Part shown: in pieces, positions 44,093 through 52,682 of the stretch
Layout: the number at the start of each line of letters is the position of its first letter
Position numbering within the stretch: position 1 is the first letter of the stretch
DNA from: Micrococcaceae bacterium RIT 802
GTDB lineage: Bacteria; Actinomycetota; Actinomycetes; Actinomycetales; Micrococcaceae
Length of the DNA stretch: 64,000 nucleotides
Reading direction: 5' to 3'
Assembly (NCBI GenBank): GCA_016892645.1
Contig: JAFEMX010000001.1
Coordinates: forward strand, 554,836 to 618,835
Notes under the pieces: model-generated
The model's input: only the letters and a program-made list of their open reading frames with translations
The model's database searches: none
What the model was told of the DNA's origin: nothing
Made by a program: the position numbers and the translations under genes

Positions 44093-44647
44093 ATGAAGGA
44101 CACACCCGGCACCCCCGCAACACCAGGGCACGACGGCGGAGCCTCCTCGCCGGGACAGCGCGTCCTCCAGCGCGGACTGTACTTCGACGAGCTCCAGCTG
44201 GGCACCGTCTACGTGCACAGCCCGGGCCGGACGATGACCGAGACCGACAACGTCCTGTTCACCACGATGACCATGAACACCCAGGCCCTGCATCTGGATG
44301 CCGCGTGGAGCGCCTCCCAGCCCTTCGGCCAGCGGCTGGTCAACTCGATGTTCACCCTGGCCACCCTGGTCGGCCAATCGGTCGGCCAGCTGACCCAGGG
44401 CACCATCATCGGGCAGCTGGGGTTGTCGGACGTGAACTTCCCGCACCCGCTCTTCCACGGGGACACGCTCTACACCGAAACCGAGATCACCGGGCTGCGG
44501 CCGTCGAAATCCCGGCCGGGTCAGGGCATCGTGACCATGAAGCACACCGGCCGCAACCAGGACGGCGTCGTGGTGGCCGAGGCCTCGCGGACGGCGCTGA
44601 TGTGGACCGAGGCGGGACACCGCGCCGCGGGGGAGGAGCAGGCATGA
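44093..44647 (+). CDS. MaoC-like (R)-specific enoyl-CoA hydratase
   Basis: A 184-residue hot-dog-fold protein. The hydratase block appears as RTMTETDNVLFTTMTMNTQALHLD (Asp/His catalytic pair region), followed by VNSMFTLATLVGQSVGQLT and a C-terminal strand set (FPHPLFHGDTLYTETEI). By position it corresponds to Rv2499c of M. tuberculosis and would hydrate 3-methylglutaconyl-CoA (and possibly itaconyl-CoA) to the substrate of the next gene's lyase. The 24-residue N-terminus before GLYFDEL is disordered-looking. Its stop overlaps the lyase start (ATGA). Confidence 0.87.
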   Translation: MKDTPGTPATPGHDGGASSPGQRVLQRGLYFDELQLGTVYVHSPGRTMTETDNVLFTTMTMNTQALHLDAAWSASQPFGQRLVNSMFTLATLVGQSVGQLTQGTIIGQLGLSDVNFPHPLFHGDTLYTETEITGLRPSKSRPGQGIVTMKHTGRNQDGVVVAEASRTALMWTEAGHRAAGEEQA

Positions 44648-45468
44648 GCGAGGGGACCTACCCGGCGTTCAGCATGGGCCCGGCCATCCTGTTCTGCCCG
44701 GCCGACCGGCCCGAACGCTACGCCAAGGCGGCGGCGCGCGCCGACGCGGTGATCATCGACCTCGAGGACGCCGTCGCCCCGGAAGACAAGCCGGCGGCCC
44801 GCCAGGCACTGGCCGATAGTGCACTGGATCCCGCGCGGACGATCGTCCGGGTCAACCCGGTGACCACCGACGACTTCGCCGCCGATCTGGCAGCGTTACG
44901 CCAGAGCCCGTACACCACGGTCATGCTCGCCAAGGCCGAACATGTCGAGCAGCTGCGCCAACTGGAGGGCTACAGCGTGGTCGCCCTGTGCGAGACGGCC
45001 TTCGGCGTGCTCAACGCCCCCGCACTCGCCGCCGAGGAGAACGTCGTGGCGCTGATGTGGGGCGCCGAGGACCTGGTCGCCTCGCTGGGCGGGACCTCCA
45101 GCCGCCACGACGACGGTTCCTACCGCGACGTCGCGGTCCACGCCCGGGCTGCGGTGCTGTTGGCCGCCGGAGCCCACGGCAAGGCAGGCATCGATTCGGT
45201 GTACATCGACATCCCCGACACCGAGGGCCTGGCCGCCGAAAGCCGGGACGCCGTCGCCAGCGGGTTTGCCTCCAAGGCCAGCATCCACCCCTCCCAGATG
45301 CAGGTCATCCGCGACGCCTACGCCCCGGATCCCGCAGCAGTGGAGCGCGCCCGCGCCATCCTCGAGGCGGCACGCACAGCCCACGGGGTGTTCTCCTTCG
45401 AAGGGCAGATGGTCGACGAGCCGCTGCTGCGCCACGCCCGCCAGCTGGTGGCCCGCGCGGGGGAGTAG
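44644..45468 (+). CDS. CitE-like HMG-CoA/citramalyl-CoA lyase
   Basis: A 274-residue HpcH/HpaI (CitE) TIM-barrel enzyme. Landmarks: FCPADRPERYAKAAARADAVIIDLEDAV (Mg-binding DLEDAV), RVNP, MLAKAE, CETAFGVLNA, WGAEDLVASLGG (second metal Glu-Asp) and ASIHPSQ. There is no citrate lyase alpha or gamma gene, so citrate cleavage is unlikely. The M. tuberculosis counterpart Rv2498c was reported as a bifunctional lyase in leucine catabolism and itaconate breakdown. Here it would yield acetyl-CoA and acetoacetate. Last gene of the operon. Confidence 0.88.
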   Translation: MSEGTYPAFSMGPAILFCPADRPERYAKAAARADAVIIDLEDAVAPEDKPAARQALADSALDPARTIVRVNPVTTDDFAADLAALRQSPYTTVMLAKAEHVEQLRQLEGYSVVALCETAFGVLNAPALAAEENVVALMWGAEDLVASLGGTSSRHDDGSYRDVAVHARAAVLLAAGAHGKAGIDSVYIDIPDTEGLAAESRDAVASGFASKASIHPSQMQVIRDAYAPDPAAVERARAILEAARTAHGVFSFEGQMVDEPLLRHARQLVARAGE

Positions 45469-45509
45469 GCAGCACCCCGGTAGCTGGTGTTGTACTATCG
45501 TCCATAATT

Positions 45510-45541
45510 TAGTTGTGCGCAACTAGGTTGTGCGTTATATT
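45510..45541 (+). promoter_or_regulatory. ohrR operator and leaderless promoter
   Basis: The 16-bp near-palindrome TAGTTGTGCGCAACTA (45510-45525, 14 of 16 positions symmetric) overlaps a TTGTGC -35 (45513-45518). Exactly 17 bp on is TATATT (45536-45541), which ends 6 nt before the ohrR ATG. A partial repeat, TAGGTTGTGCG, lies at 45524-45534. Confidence 0.65.
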
Positions 45542-45547
45542 TATGAC

Positions 45548-45979
45548 ATGACGACGACGGATCCGCTCGCACTCGATGCCCAGGTGTGCTTTTCGCTCTA
45601 TTCCGGCGAGCGCACTGTCGGTGCCGCCTACCGCGAACTCCTGGCCCCCCTGGGCCTGACCTACCCGCAATATCTGGTCATGCTCGTGCTCTGGGAGGAG
45701 GACGGCCAGCCCGTCTCGGCGCTGGGCCGTCGACTCGGCCTCGACAGTGGCACCCTGTCACCCCTGCTGAAGCGCCTGGAGGCTGCCGGCCGCGTCACCC
45801 GCCGCAGATCGGACGGCGATGAACGCATCGTCCGGGTCCAGCTCACCGACTCCGGTGCCGCGCTCCGTGCCGACGCCGTCACCATCCCCGCCGAACTGGC
45901 TTCCCGCATGCGGCTCACCGCCGCGGAAGCCACCGAATTGCATCGCCTGCTCGGCAAGATCTGCGGCCGCGATGCCTAA
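45548..45979 (+). CDS. ohrR: MarR-family organic hydroperoxide regulator
   Basis: 143 residues. The peroxide-sensing Cys is C14 in [10 protein letters not shown], with the Tyr-rich helix ([23 protein letters not shown]) that contacts it in OhrR proteins, followed by a winged HTH ([30 protein letters not shown]). A second Cys, C139 near the C-terminus, could allow a 2-Cys mechanism. It lies 31 bp before ohr and probably represses both. ATG 45548 sits at the predicted transcription start. No Shine-Dalgarno. Confidence 0.93.
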   Translation: MTTTDPLALDAQVCFSLYSGERTVGAAYRELLAPLGLTYPQYLVMLVLWEEDGQPVSALGRRLGLDSGTLSPLLKRLEAAGRVTRRRSDGDERIVRVQLTDSGAALRADAVTIPAELASRMRLTAAEATELHRLLGKICGRDA

Positions 45980-46010
45980 GCCTGAACCCACCATCGAAGG
46001 AGAAAACCCA

Positions 46011-46433
46011 ATGAAGACCCTGTACACCGCAGAAGCACTCGCCACCGGGGCCGGCCGTGACGGCCACGTCGCGACGACCGACCGCCGGGTCGACTTCGAC
46101 CTCGCCGTCCCGGAGGCCATGGGAGGGTCCGGGGACGGGGCGAACCCCGAACAGCTCTTCGCCGCCGGCTACGCGGCGTGCTTCCACAGCGCCCTGCAAC
46201 TGGTCGCCCGCCAGCGGAAGGTCGACATCGAGGGATCCAGCGTCGGCTCCGAGGTGCATCTCGGAAACCTCGACGGCGGCGGATTCGGCCTGGCCGTCAC
46301 CCTTGAGGTCATCCTGCCCGAGGTGGACCGCGAGATGGCCCGCGAACTGGCCGACCGTGCGCACGAGGTATGCCCCTATTCCAACGCCACCCGGGGCAAC
46401 ATCGAGGTCGACATCCGCGTCTCCGACGACTGA
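46011..46433 (+). CDS. ohr: Organic hydroperoxide resistance protein
   Basis: A 140-residue OsmC-fold peroxidase that reduces organic and lipid hydroperoxides with two Cys: C57 in GYAACFHSAL and C121 in EVCPYSNAT. NPEQLFAAGYAACF is the family hallmark. AAGGAGA precedes the ATG. Second gene of ohrR-ohr; its stop directly abuts the stop of the convergent response regulator gene. Confidence 0.95.
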   Translation: MKTLYTAEALATGAGRDGHVATTDRRVDFDLAVPEAMGGSGDGANPEQLFAAGYAACFHSALQLVARQRKVDIEGSSVGSEVHLGNLDGGGFGLAVTLEVILPEVDREMARELADRAHEVCPYSNATRGNIEVDIRVSDD

Positions 46434-47114
46434 TCAGCGGGACGGGGCGTCCGGTGCGCGGAAATAGCGCCGCTCCGGACGACCCGCGCCGTAGCGCAAC
46501 CGCACTCCGACATCGCCCGTTGCGCTGAGGTGTTCCAGGTAGCGGCGGGCACTGACGCGGGAAATGCCCAAGGATTCCGCGGCCTCCAACGCCGACACGT
46601 CGCCGGACGCCGTGCCGAGCAACTCCTCGATCCGGCGCAACGTCTCGGCACTGAACCCCTTGGGCAAAGGGGAACTCCGTGGTGTCGAGCCACCGAAGAC
46701 CCGGTCGATATCGGCCTGCTGTGCCGTCCCGGAGTCGTCGAGCGAGCGGTACGTGCTGGCGTAGTGTGCCAGCCGGTCGGCCAGGTCCTGCCGGGTGAAC
46801 GGTTTCATCAGATAGTGGACGATGCCGCCACGCAGCGCGCTGCGCACTGTGTCCGCCTCCCGGGCGGCGCTGATGACCAGGACGTCCAATTCGGGGACCA
46901 CTTCGCGAAGCCGGCGCAACAGCTCGAGCCCGCCGATATCGGGCAGGTGGATATCCAACAGCACCAGGTCCGGGATCACCCGACGGACCTCGGCCAACGC
47001 CTGCGAGCCGGTATGCGCCACACCGCACACCTCGAAACCCGGCACCGCGGACACAAACCCGGTATGGATGCGGGCCACCATGAAATCGTCGTCGACGATG
47101 AGGACCTTGATCAC
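46434..47114 (-). CDS. CitB/DcuR-type response regulator
   Basis: 226 residues. Receiver domain with D8-D9-D10, phospho-acceptor D54 in LLDIHLPD, and K in YLMKPF. C-terminal HTH of the CitT/DctR kind (DVSALEAAESLGISRVSARRYLEHLSATGDV). It overlaps the 3' end of its kinase gene by 4 bp. The tctCBA transporter is divergent from the kinase, so the pair should control tricarboxylate uptake. Confidence 0.92.
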   Translation of the reverse strand: MIKVLIVDDDFMVARIHTGFVSAVPGFEVCGVAHTGSQALAEVRRVIPDLVLLDIHLPDIGGLELLRRLREVVPELDVLVISAAREADTVRSALRGGIVHYLMKPFTRQDLADRLAHYASTYRSLDDSGTAQQADIDRVFGGSTPRSSPLPKGFSAETLRRIEELLGTASGDVSALEAAESLGISRVSARRYLEHLSATGDVGVRLRYGAGRPERRYFRAPDAPSR

Positions 47115-48754
47115 TGCGCGACCTCCCGCGGCAGCACCGCGGTGAAGACGGCCCCGCCGTCGTTGTGCACCGAGGCCGAGCCGCCGCGGCGTTCACACAC
47201 CAGACGGGTCAACGCCAGGCCGAAGCCACGCCCCGCGGACGATACCGACGCCTTGGAACTATAGCCCTGCTCGAAAATCCGGTCGCGTCCGGAGGCTTCG
47301 ACCCCGGGCCCGGAATCCCGCACCGTCACGATGACCAGGTTGTCGTCGTCGGCCAGGCCGAGTTCCACGGTACCGTCGGGCAATCCGGCAACGGCGTCCA
47401 GGGCGTTGTCCACCAGGTTGCCCACCACGGTGACCAGATCGCGGGAGAGCACCTCATCGACCTTGCCCAAGGTGCAACCGGGCGCCAGGTGGATCGAGAC
47501 CCCGCGTTCGCCCGCCAGGCTGGACTTGGCGATGACCAGGGCCGCGATGGCCGGGTCGGCGATTCCCTGGGTGACGTCGTCGACGAGTTGCGTTCGGCTG
47601 AAACTCACGCCATCGACGAATCCCAGGGCCTCGTCGTATTCGCCCAGTTGGAGGAGGCCGGAGATGGTGTGTAGCTGGTTCGCGAACTCATGGGTTTGCG
47701 CCCGGAGCGTGTCGGTCGTGGTCCGCGTTGCCCCCAGTTCGCTTTCCAACGTGGACAGTTCGGTACGGTCACGCAGGGTCGTCACCCAGCCGACGGCACG
47801 TCCGCGGGATTGCATGGGCCGCCGGTTGAGCACCACCAGGCGCTCTCCGACCAGCAGCAGTTGGTCCATCTGGGCCGGCCCCCGCGTCAGGGCCGCGCGC
47901 AAGGCGTCGCTGATGCCCAAATCGTCGAGCGGCAGACCCTCGGAGTGGGCTGGCCAACCGAGCAGTTCGAGCGCGGCATCGTTGACCAGGGTGATCCGGT
48001 CGCGGGGATCGATCGCGACCACGCCTTCCTTGACGCCGTGGAGAATGGCCTCGCGGTGCTCGACGAGTCCGGCGATCTCGTCGGGTTCCATGCCCAGGGT
48101 CTGGTGCTTGACCCGGCGGGAGAGCAGCAGGGACCCCACCGTGCCGACCGCCAACGAGACGCCGAGGTAGATCAGCAGATTCGGCACCGTGCCGCCCAGG
48201 CGCTCCCACAGCGAGGGATACGTGCGGCCGATCACCGCGACGCCGACCAGTTTCCCGGAGTCGTCGAGGACGGGCACATGGGCGACCAGGGTGCGCAACG
48301 AATTCGCCGTGACGGAACCGGTCCAGGCTCGGCCGTCCATGACGTCGCTGCGGCCCAATTGCAGTGACTCGCCGAGCTGTCCGGGATCGGACGAGGCCAC
48401 GATCGTGCCATCGCCCAGGGCCAGCTGCGCCAGGGACGCGCCGGAAACCGAGCGCACCGACTCGGCTGCCGCCGGCAGCGACGAGCCCAACTTGGGGGCG
48501 GCATCGGGAAGCAGGGACCGCACGATCGGCATGGCAGCCAACGTCTCCGCCGCCGAGAGCGCCCGACGGCTTTCCATGCGTTCGAACGTCCGCTCCGACT
48601 GCGCCAAGGAGATGAACAGGACCCCCACGAGCACCGCCAGCACGATCAGCAGTTGCAGCGCCAGGAATTGGCCGGAGAGCGTGAACCGACGGCGGTTCTG
48701 CGGCACGATGGTGCCGGCTGCTGGACGGGGCACGAGCACGGCCTTCCGGGGCAC
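47111..48754 (-). CDS. CitA/DcuS-type sensor histidine kinase
   Basis: 547 residues. TM1 at about 27-50; a periplasmic PDC/PAS-like sensor (about 52-185, with LGDGTIVASSDPGQLGESL and GVAVIGRTYPSLWE); TM2 at about 187-212; a cytoplasmic PAS domain (AILHGVKEGVVAIDPRDRITLVND); a phospho-acceptor H355 in THEFANQLHTISGL; and an ATPase domain with NLVDNALDAV and GRGFGLALTRLV. This is the architecture of citrate and C4-dicarboxylate sensors. The GTG at 48754 is provisional, as no clear ribosome site is seen. Confidence 0.92.
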   Translation of the reverse strand: MPRKAVLVPRPAAGTIVPQNRRRFTLSGQFLALQLLIVLAVLVGVLFISLAQSERTFERMESRRALSAAETLAAMPIVRSLLPDAAPKLGSSLPAAAESVRSVSGASLAQLALGDGTIVASSDPGQLGESLQLGRSDVMDGRAWTGSVTANSLRTLVAHVPVLDDSGKLVGVAVIGRTYPSLWERLGGTVPNLLIYLGVSLAVGTVGSLLLSRRVKHQTLGMEPDEIAGLVEHREAILHGVKEGVVAIDPRDRITLVNDAALELLGWPAHSEGLPLDDLGISDALRAALTRGPAQMDQLLLVGERLVVLNRRPMQSRGRAVGWVTTLRDRTELSTLESELGATRTTTDTLRAQTHEFANQLHTISGLLQLGEYDEALGFVDGVSFSRTQLVDDVTQGIADPAIAALVIAKSSLAGERGVSIHLAPGCTLGKVDEVLSRDLVTVVGNLVDNALDAVAGLPDGTVELGLADDDNLVIVTVRDSGPGVEASGRDRIFEQGYSSKASVSSAGRGFGLALTRLVCERRGGSASVHNDGGAVFTAVLPREVAQ

Positions 48755-48876
48755 GCGGACGACGCCGATGCCGCATCATAGGGGCGGGGGGAACGCCTGA
48801 ACTCTACACAGAGTCCAGCCCGGCGGCGACTGTGAGTGGTAACACAATGAACACAAGTTCCATTGCGACCACAAGA

Positions 48877-48905
48877 GTGACCAGAGTCACGTCCAAACCT
48901 AACGT
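48877..48905 (+). promoter_or_regulatory. tctC promoter with overlapping palindrome
   Basis: GTGACC (48877-48882) and TAACGT (48900-48905) are separated by 17 bp. The inverted repeat GTGAC-N4-GTCAC (48877-48890) overlaps the -35 and is a candidate site for the CitB-type regulator. Confidence 0.5.
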
Positions 48906-48939
48906 GGAGCCATTCGCACCCCACTGAAAGAGGTACACC

Positions 48940-49944
48940 ATGCGCCGCAGAAGCGCGCTCAAGCTCTCCGCACTGGCCGCAGGCATCGTGCTCGCCGCTT
49001 CCGGTTGTGGCGTCACCGGCTCCGCCGACGCCGGTGCCAGCTCCGAGGCCGCCGGGCCGGTAACCGGACTGCGCATCATGGTCCCGAACACCCCCGGCGG
49101 CGGCTACGACACCACCGCCCGGGTCGCCGCCCAGGCCATGGAGGAAGCCGACATCACCAGTGGTGCCGAGGTCTTCAACCTGGCGGGTGCCGGCGGGACC
49201 GTCGGCCTGGCCCGCATCATCAACGAAAAGGGCAACGGGGACCTGGCCATGCTCATGGGCCTGGGAGTGGTGGGTGCCAGCTACACCAACGACTCCGACG
49301 CCAAGCTGACCGAGACCACCCCCATCGCCAAGCTCATCGAGGAGCCCGGCGCCATCATGGTCTCGAAGAACTCGCCCTACAAGACCATCGACGACCTGGT
49401 GAAAGCCTGGAAGGCCGACCCGGGCAAGATCAGCGTCGGCGGCGGATCCTCGCCGGGCGGCCCCGACCACCTGCTGCCCATGCAGCTGGCCCAGACCATC
49501 GGCATCGACCCGAAGCAGGTCAACTTCGTCTCCTACGACGGCGGCGGCGACCTCTTGCCGGCCATCCTGGGCAACAAGCTCGACGTCGCTGCCTCCGGCG
49601 CCGGCGAGTTCCTGAAGCAGATCGAGTCCGGGGACATCCGCGTCCTGGCCACCAGCGGCGAGGAGCGGCTCGACGGCGTGGACGCCCCGACCCTCAAGGA
49701 ATCGGGCATCGACCTCGTCTTCAGCAACTGGCGCGGCCTGGTGGCCCCTCCGGGCATCTCGGACGAGGACAAGACCAAGTTGGTCGACACCGTCACGAAG
49801 ATGCACGAGAGCGACGAGTGGAAGGAAGCCCTGAAGAAGAACCGCTGGACGGACGCCTTCATGACCGGCGACGACTTCGGGTCCTTCCTCAAGGACCAGG
49901 ACCAGCGCGTAGCCGACGTCCTGCAGAAGCTGGGGCTCGCGTGA
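48940..49944 (+). CDS. tctC: Tripartite tricarboxylate transporter substrate-binding lipoprotein
   Basis: 334 residues. A lipoprotein signal (MRRRSALKLSALAAGIVLAASGC, lipidated C23) precedes the TctC domain: IMVPNTPGGGYDTTARVAAQAM, GAGGTVGLARI, GGGSSPGGPDHLLPM and KQVNFVSYDGGGDLLPAILGNKLDV. It binds a citrate-like carboxylate outside the membrane. AAAGAGG lies before the ATG. It overlaps tctB by 4 bp. Divergent from the citA-like kinase gene, 185 bp apart. Confidence 0.95.
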   Translation: MRRRSALKLSALAAGIVLAASGCGVTGSADAGASSEAAGPVTGLRIMVPNTPGGGYDTTARVAAQAMEEADITSGAEVFNLAGAGGTVGLARIINEKGNGDLAMLMGLGVVGASYTNDSDAKLTETTPIAKLIEEPGAIMVSKNSPYKTIDDLVKAWKADPGKISVGGGSSPGGPDHLLPMQLAQTIGIDPKQVNFVSYDGGGDLLPAILGNKLDVAASGAGEFLKQIESGDIRVLATSGEERLDGVDAPTLKESGIDLVFSNWRGLVAPPGISDEDKTKLVDTVTKMHESDEWKEALKKNRWTDAFMTGDDFGSFLKDQDQRVADVLQKLGLA

Positions 49945-50444
49945 GCGACGTTGCCACCCGGCATACCAACCGCTCCGAGCTGGGCTTCGCGGCCCTGCTC
50001 GGAGCGGTTGGGGTGGTGGTCCTCGTCGACGCCGCCGGCCTGCACGCCCCCTATTCCCAAGCCGATCCCGTCGGCCCGCGCGTCGTCCCCTTCATCGTCG
50101 GTGGCCTGCTTCTGCTGTGCGCCGTCCTCCTGGCCATCAAGGTCCTCCGCGGAGACAATGCGCCCGCCGATGACGGCGAGGACATCGACCCGAATACACC
50201 GATTGGCTGGCGCACGGTGCTGCCGCTGATCGGCTTCTTCATCCTGAACATCATCCTCATCAACCCCCTGGGGTGGGTCATCTCCGGGACCCTGTTCTTC
50301 TGGGGGAGCGTCTGGTCGCTGGGCAGCCGCCACTACGTGCGCGACGGCATCGTCTCGCTCCTGATGGCCCTGGGCACGTTCTACGGTTTCTACCTCGGCC
50401 TGGGCATCCACCTGCCGGCCGGCGTCCTGGAAGGGGTTCTCTAA
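49941..50444 (+). CDS. tctB: Tripartite tricarboxylate transporter small permease TctB
   Basis: 167 residues with four hydrophobic helices (LGFAALLGAVGVVVLVDAAG; VPFIVGGLLLLCAVLLAI; VLPLIGFFILNIILINPLG; VSLLMALGTFYGFYLGLGI) and an acidic cytoplasmic loop (ADDGEDIDPN). The layout is that of TctB, which supports the large permease TctA. The GTG start overlaps the tctC stop (GTGA), and tctA starts directly after the stop. Confidence 0.92.
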   Translation: MSDVATRHTNRSELGFAALLGAVGVVVLVDAAGLHAPYSQADPVGPRVVPFIVGGLLLLCAVLLAIKVLRGDNAPADDGEDIDPNTPIGWRTVLPLIGFFILNIILINPLGWVISGTLFFWGSVWSLGSRHYVRDGIVSLLMALGTFYGFYLGLGIHLPAGVLEGVL

Positions 50445-52109
50445 GTGGATACCTTCAACATGCTCATGCAGGGCTTCGCCACCGCAGCGACCCCCATGAA
50501 CCTGCTCTACGCCTGCATCGGCGTGCTGCTGGGCACAGCCGTCGGCGTTCTTCCCGGGATCGGCCCGGCCATGACCATCGCCCTCCTGTTGCCGGTGACC
50601 TACGTGTTGGAGCCGACCAGCGCGCTGATCATGTTCGCGGGTGTCTACTACGGCGGAATGTACGGCGGATCGACCACCTCGATCCTGCTGAACACCCCCG
50701 GTGAATCCTCGACCGTCATCACGGCGATCGAAGGACACAAAATGGCCAAGGCGGGACGCGCCGCGCAGGCCCTGGCCACCGCCGCCATCGGTTCCTTCGT
50801 TGCCGGCACCATCGGCACCGCATTGCTGGTCACCCTGGCCCCGATCGTGGTCAAGTTCGCGGTCAGTCTGGGAGCGCCGAGCTACTTGGCCATCATGATC
50901 CTGGCCCTGATCGCCGTCACTGCCGTTCTCGGCGCATCCAAATTACGTGGCTTCGCTTCGCTGGGGCTCGGTCTGGCCATCGGTTTGGTGGGCATGGACA
51001 TCGTGACCGGGCAGGGGCGGCTTATTTTTGGCCAGCCGTTGCTCTCGGACGGCGTCGACATCGTCGTGGTGGCGGTGGCGATCTTCGCCCTGGGCGAGGC
51101 GCTCTGGGTGGCAGCGCACCTGCTGCGCACCAAAACCCAGACGATCCCAGTCGGCCGACCCTGGATGGGGAAGAGCGACTGGAAGAGATCGTGGAAGCCG
51201 TGGCTGCGTGGCACCGCCTTCGGTTTCCCCTTCGGTGCCTTGCCCGCCGGGGGCGCCGAGATCCCGACCTTCCTGTCCTATGTGACGGAAAAGAAGCTGT
51301 CCAAGCATCCGGAGGAGTTCGGCCACGGAGCCATCGAGGGAGTAGCGGGGCCCGAAGCAGCCAACAACGCCTCGGCCGCGGGAACGCTGACGCCCATGCT
51401 GGCGCTGGGCCTGCCGACCAATGCCACCGCTGCGGTGATGTTGGCGGCCTTCATGCAATTTGGCATCGAGCCGGGACCGCTGCTGTTCGAAAACGAACCG
51501 CAGCTCGTCTGGGCGCTGATCGCCAGCCTGTTCATCGGCAACACGCTGCTGTTGGTGATCAACCTGCCCCTGGCACCCCTGTGGGCCAAGCTGCTGCAGT
51601 TGCCCCGGCCTTACCTCTATGCGGGCATCCTGTTCTTCGCCACGTTGGGCACGTTCGCCGTGAACAGCCAGACGTTCGATCTGGTCCTGCTGCTGGTGCT
51701 GGGGCTGCTCGGCTTCGCCATGCGGCGCTTCGGTGTCCCCGTCCTGCCGCTGGTTCTCGGCGTCATCCTGGGTCCACGGATCGAAAAGCAGCTGCGTCAG
51801 GCCCTCCAACTTAGTTCCGGGGACCCGGTGGGGCTGGTGAACGAACCGGTCGCCGTGGTCGTCTACGTGATCATTGCGCTGGTCCTGTTGTGGCCGGTGG
51901 TCACCGCCATCCTGCGGCGGTCCAATCCTCGGATGGCCGCAGCCGTCGCCCTGCATGCGGAGGAGCGGGAGGTCCTGTCGGGTGAGGAGAACGACGGCGC
52001 CCCGGCCGCGGGTCCTGCCGACGGTGCGGGCCTCGATAACGGCTCCGGACGACCGGCACAGTCCGCAGCAGAGCAGGAGGCTTCGGTGCAACAGAAGCAG
52101 AAACACTAG
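50445..52109 (+). CDS. tctA: Tripartite tricarboxylate transporter large permease TctA
   Basis: A 554-residue permease with about 12 helices. Family signatures: [45 protein letters not shown], the second-half repeat [16 protein letters not shown], and [27 protein letters not shown]. The C-terminal 50 residues are a polar Ala/Gln/Glu-rich tail not needed for transport. GTG start directly behind tctB; a strong terminator ends the operon. Uptake is probably driven by the sodium or proton gradient. Confidence 0.95.
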   Translation: MDTFNMLMQGFATAATPMNLLYACIGVLLGTAVGVLPGIGPAMTIALLLPVTYVLEPTSALIMFAGVYYGGMYGGSTTSILLNTPGESSTVITAIEGHKMAKAGRAAQALATAAIGSFVAGTIGTALLVTLAPIVVKFAVSLGAPSYLAIMILALIAVTAVLGASKLRGFASLGLGLAIGLVGMDIVTGQGRLIFGQPLLSDGVDIVVVAVAIFALGEALWVAAHLLRTKTQTIPVGRPWMGKSDWKRSWKPWLRGTAFGFPFGALPAGGAEIPTFLSYVTEKKLSKHPEEFGHGAIEGVAGPEAANNASAAGTLTPMLALGLPTNATAAVMLAAFMQFGIEPGPLLFENEPQLVWALIASLFIGNTLLLVINLPLAPLWAKLLQLPRPYLYAGILFFATLGTFAVNSQTFDLVLLLVLGLLGFAMRRFGVPVLPLVLGVILGPRIEKQLRQALQLSSGDPVGLVNEPVAVVVYVIIALVLLWPVVTAILRRSNPRMAAAVALHAEEREVLSGEENDGAPAAGPADGAGLDNGSGRPAQSAAEQEASVQQKQKH

Positions 52110-52127
52110 GCGGGCGGACCCGCCCCT

Positions 52128-52180
52128 GATGGCCCGCCATTCCGGACAACAATCCCGGAGTGGCGGGCCATCTCGTCTTT
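52128..52180 (+). terminator. Terminator of tctCBA
   Basis: An 18-bp stem (52128-52145 with 52155-52172, one G-T pair) with a 9-nt loop, then TCGTCTTT. Confidence 0.88.
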
Positions 52181-52290
52181 GCGGAGGCAGGGGTCGTTTC
52201 GCGAGCGCCGGCGTACGATCACAGGGTGGCCCGGCCGGTCGAGGCCAACTGCCACCAGACCGACCACGACTTCCAGGAGGACCCAACATC

Positions 52291-52629
52291 ATGTTCACGA
52301 AAAAGGGCGACACGGCAGTTCTCGCCAAACTCAGCGGGGCTCCGGCGCCGTACGCAGAAATCGGCGAGCGGCTCCACAACATCATCCGGGAGAGCGCGCC
52401 GTCGCTCGAGCCGATCGTCCGCTGGGGACTGCCGTTCTACGTCAAGGACGGGAAGGACGTCTGCTACATCAAACCCGACAAGGACTTCATCACCTTCGGC
52501 TTCGGGGAAGTCGTCAACCCCACACGTGAAGAAGACGCCCACATGCATCCGGTCGCGTGGACCATCACGTCCCTGGACGACGCAACGGAGGACAGGATTC
52601 GCGCACTGGTCAAGAAGGCTGCTGCCTGA
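52291..52629 (+). CDS. DUF1801 (YdhG/YobT-like) protein
   Basis: 112 residues with the DUF1801 pattern: an N-terminal helix, ESAPSLEPIVRWGLPFYVKDGKDVCYIKPDKDFITFGFGEV and a C-terminal helix with ITSLDDATEDRIRALVKKAA. The RWGLPFY and cystathionine-like KPDKDF strands are the recognisable parts. AGGAGG before the ATG. Function not established for the family. Separate from the neighbouring genes. Confidence 0.8.
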   Translation: MFTKKGDTAVLAKLSGAPAPYAEIGERLHNIIRESAPSLEPIVRWGLPFYVKDGKDVCYIKPDKDFITFGFGEVVNPTREEDAHMHPVAWTITSLDDATEDRIRALVKKAAA

Positions 52630-52682
52630 CACGGGGGACCGGCACCGAGAGGCTCCGCCCGCCCTTCTGCCAGACTGGCCCC

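Noticed and set aside
40865..44620. A 1251-codon open frame on the minus strand opposite accA1, the dehydrogenase and MaoC
   Set aside because: It is antisense to three clear genes, is Gly/His/Asp/Val-rich without domains, and mirrors the GC-rich third positions of the real genes. The same applies to the 1148-codon frame at 60536-63982 and the 997-codon frame at 25407-28400.
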